Assembly (NCBI GenBank): GCA_027623615.1
Contig: JAQBVH010000217.1
Coordinates: 1 to 6,140 of the forward strand
Origin: Planctomycetota bacterium
Lineage (GTDB): Bacteria > Planctomycetota > UBA1135 > GCA-002686595
Direction of reading: 5' to 3'
Length of the DNA stretch: 6,140 bases
Shown here: one piece after another, positions 5,373 to 6,140 of the stretch
Position numbering within the stretch: position 1 is the first letter of the stretch
Layout: every line of letters begins with the position of its first letter
Notes under the pieces: model-generated
Databases searched by the model: none
What the model was told of the DNA's origin: nothing
What the model saw: only the letters and a program-made list of their open reading frames with translations
Position numbers and translations under genes: made by a program

Positions 5373-6134
5373 CTAGGAGAGTCCGAACAGGGCCGCCGCG
5401 TTGGTGCTCGTCTGGAGCGCCAGGTCCTCGGCTGCGACGCCGCGCACCTCGGCCACGCGCGCGAGCACGTCAGCCACGTTGGCCGGCTCGTTGCGCTGAC
5501 CACGCTTGCCCTGGGGCGAGAGGAAGGGGCAGTCGGTCTCGACCAGGATGCGGTCGGCCGGGACCGCCGCCGCCGCCTCGCGGTTGGGCTCGTTCCTCGG
5601 GTAGGTGACGACGCCCGAGAAGGAGATGTGAAAGCCTGCGTCGAGGTATGGCGCGAGCTCGTCCGGGCCCATCGTGTAGCAGTGCATCACGCCGCGCACG
5701 CCGGGCACGGACTGGATCGCCTCGGTGGTCGCCGCGTGGGCGTCACGGCAGTGAACGATCACCGGCTTGTCGAGCTCGCGCGCGAGCTCGAGGTGCCAGC
5801 GGAAGCCGCGCTCCTGCTCCGCGCGTGGAGAGAACTCCTTGAAGAAGTCGAGCCCGGTCTCGCCGACCGCCACGCACTCGGGGAGACGGCACAGCGCCTC
5901 GATCTCTCCCAGGACGCCGTCGTCGATTCCGTCCGCGTCATGGGGATGGATGCCCGCGGTGGGGTAGAGCCCTGCCCGTCCGTCGCAGAGCGCGAAGGCC
6001 GCGCGCGAGGACTCGAGGTCGGTGCCTACGATGACGATGCGCTCGACCCCGGCTTCCCGGGCGCGTGTCAGCACCGCCTCGCGGTCGGCGTCGAAGGACT
6101 CCCAGAAGACGTGGGCGTGGGTGTCGGTGATCAC
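5373..6134 (-). CDS. tatD: TatD-family metal-dependent hydrolase (DNase)
   Basis: A 253-residue TatD-family amidohydrolase-fold enzyme, near the family's usual 255-265. Characterised members are cytoplasmic divalent-metal nucleases (3'-5' exonuclease or AP-endonuclease activity). All metal-site motifs are present: T-H-A-H (His6, His8), G-I-H-P-H (61-65), G-E-T-G-L-D (91-96; Glu92), V-H-C-R-D-A (127-132; His128), M-H-C-Y (150-153; His151) and E-T-D-C-P-F-L-S-P (199-207; Asp201). G-K-R-G-Q-R-N-E-P (209-217) is also typical. The first codon is GTG, giving M-I-T-D-T-H-A-H, the normal TatD beginning. Only 6 bases lie upstream before the window ends, so neither its ribosome binding site nor an upstream start can be checked. 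It converges on the pilin gene and is probably not part of the pilus cluster. Paralogues in the family (YcfH, YjjV types) are hard to tell apart from sequence alone, so the symbol is a family-level call. Confidence 0.92.
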   Translation of the reverse strand: MITDTHAHVFWESFDADREAVLTRAREAGVERIVIVGTDLESSRAAFALCDGRAGLYPTAGIHPHDADGIDDGVLGEIEALCRLPECVAVGETGLDFFKEFSPRAEQERGFRWHLELARELDKPVIVHCRDAHAATTEAIQSVPGVRGVMHCYTMGPDELAPYLDAGFHISFSGVVTYPRNEPNREAAAAVPADRILVETDCPFLSPQGKRGQRNEPANVADVLARVAEVRGVAAEDLALQTSTNAAALFGLS

Positions 6135-6140
6135 GGCGGG

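Noticed and set aside
5345..5967. Several + strand open frames opposite tatD
   Set aside because: They are short Arg/Pro/Ser-rich shadows of the tatD gene, whose motifs are complete on the - strand.

Overview
The window carries a compact type IV pilus (T4P) motor and pilin cluster on the + strand, followed by a convergent TatD-family nuclease gene on the - strand. Composition is GC-rich with a strong third-position G/C bias in the real genes, and the cell is Gram-negative-like in its T4P architecture. The pilin resembles pilins I associate with Planctomycetota: the ENAA..TLRSI..AQ..FQ stretch after the N-terminal helix, an E-G-F-F-G-E-L-S-G segment, and a late W-C-A-Y-A-W-P then T-G-N-R-C-F-F-I-N-Q motif. 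Acidobacteria or Myxococcota-like lineages remain possible. The lineage is an inference from memory of these motifs, not a search result.

Layout: 1-162 is the 5' region of the cluster, with a perfect 7-bp inverted repeat at 35-51 and a good ribosome binding site at 152-156. Next come pilT (163-1227, retraction ATPase), pilB (1227-2930, extension ATPase) and pilC (2936-4171, inner-membrane platform). The three genes are almost gapless: pilT and pilB share one base (TGATG), and pilC begins at a GTG 5 bases after the pilB stop, so they very probably form one translationally coupled transcript. A 293-base spacer (4172-4464) with several short hairpins and a possible sigma-54-type promoter precedes a type IV pilin gene (4465-5244). 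Two consecutive strong hairpins (5268-5300 and 5305-5327) sit between the pilin and the convergent tatD-like gene (5373-6134, - strand).

How they work together: PilB and PilT are hexameric ATPases that act alternately on PilC to assemble and disassemble a filament of the pilin. The pilin must first be cleaved by a prepilin peptidase (PilD), which is not in the window; nor are the alignment proteins PilM/N/O/P or the secretin PilQ. The separate spacer and candidate promoter would let the abundant pilin be made at a different level from the motor proteins. TatD is probably functionally unrelated.

I found no evidence for a novel system, mobile element, CRISPR array or RNA gene. The main points for a second look are the candidate sigma-54 promoter, a calcium-loop-like motif in the pilin, the inverted repeat upstream of pilT, and a 23-bp exact repeat shared by the two ATPase genes.
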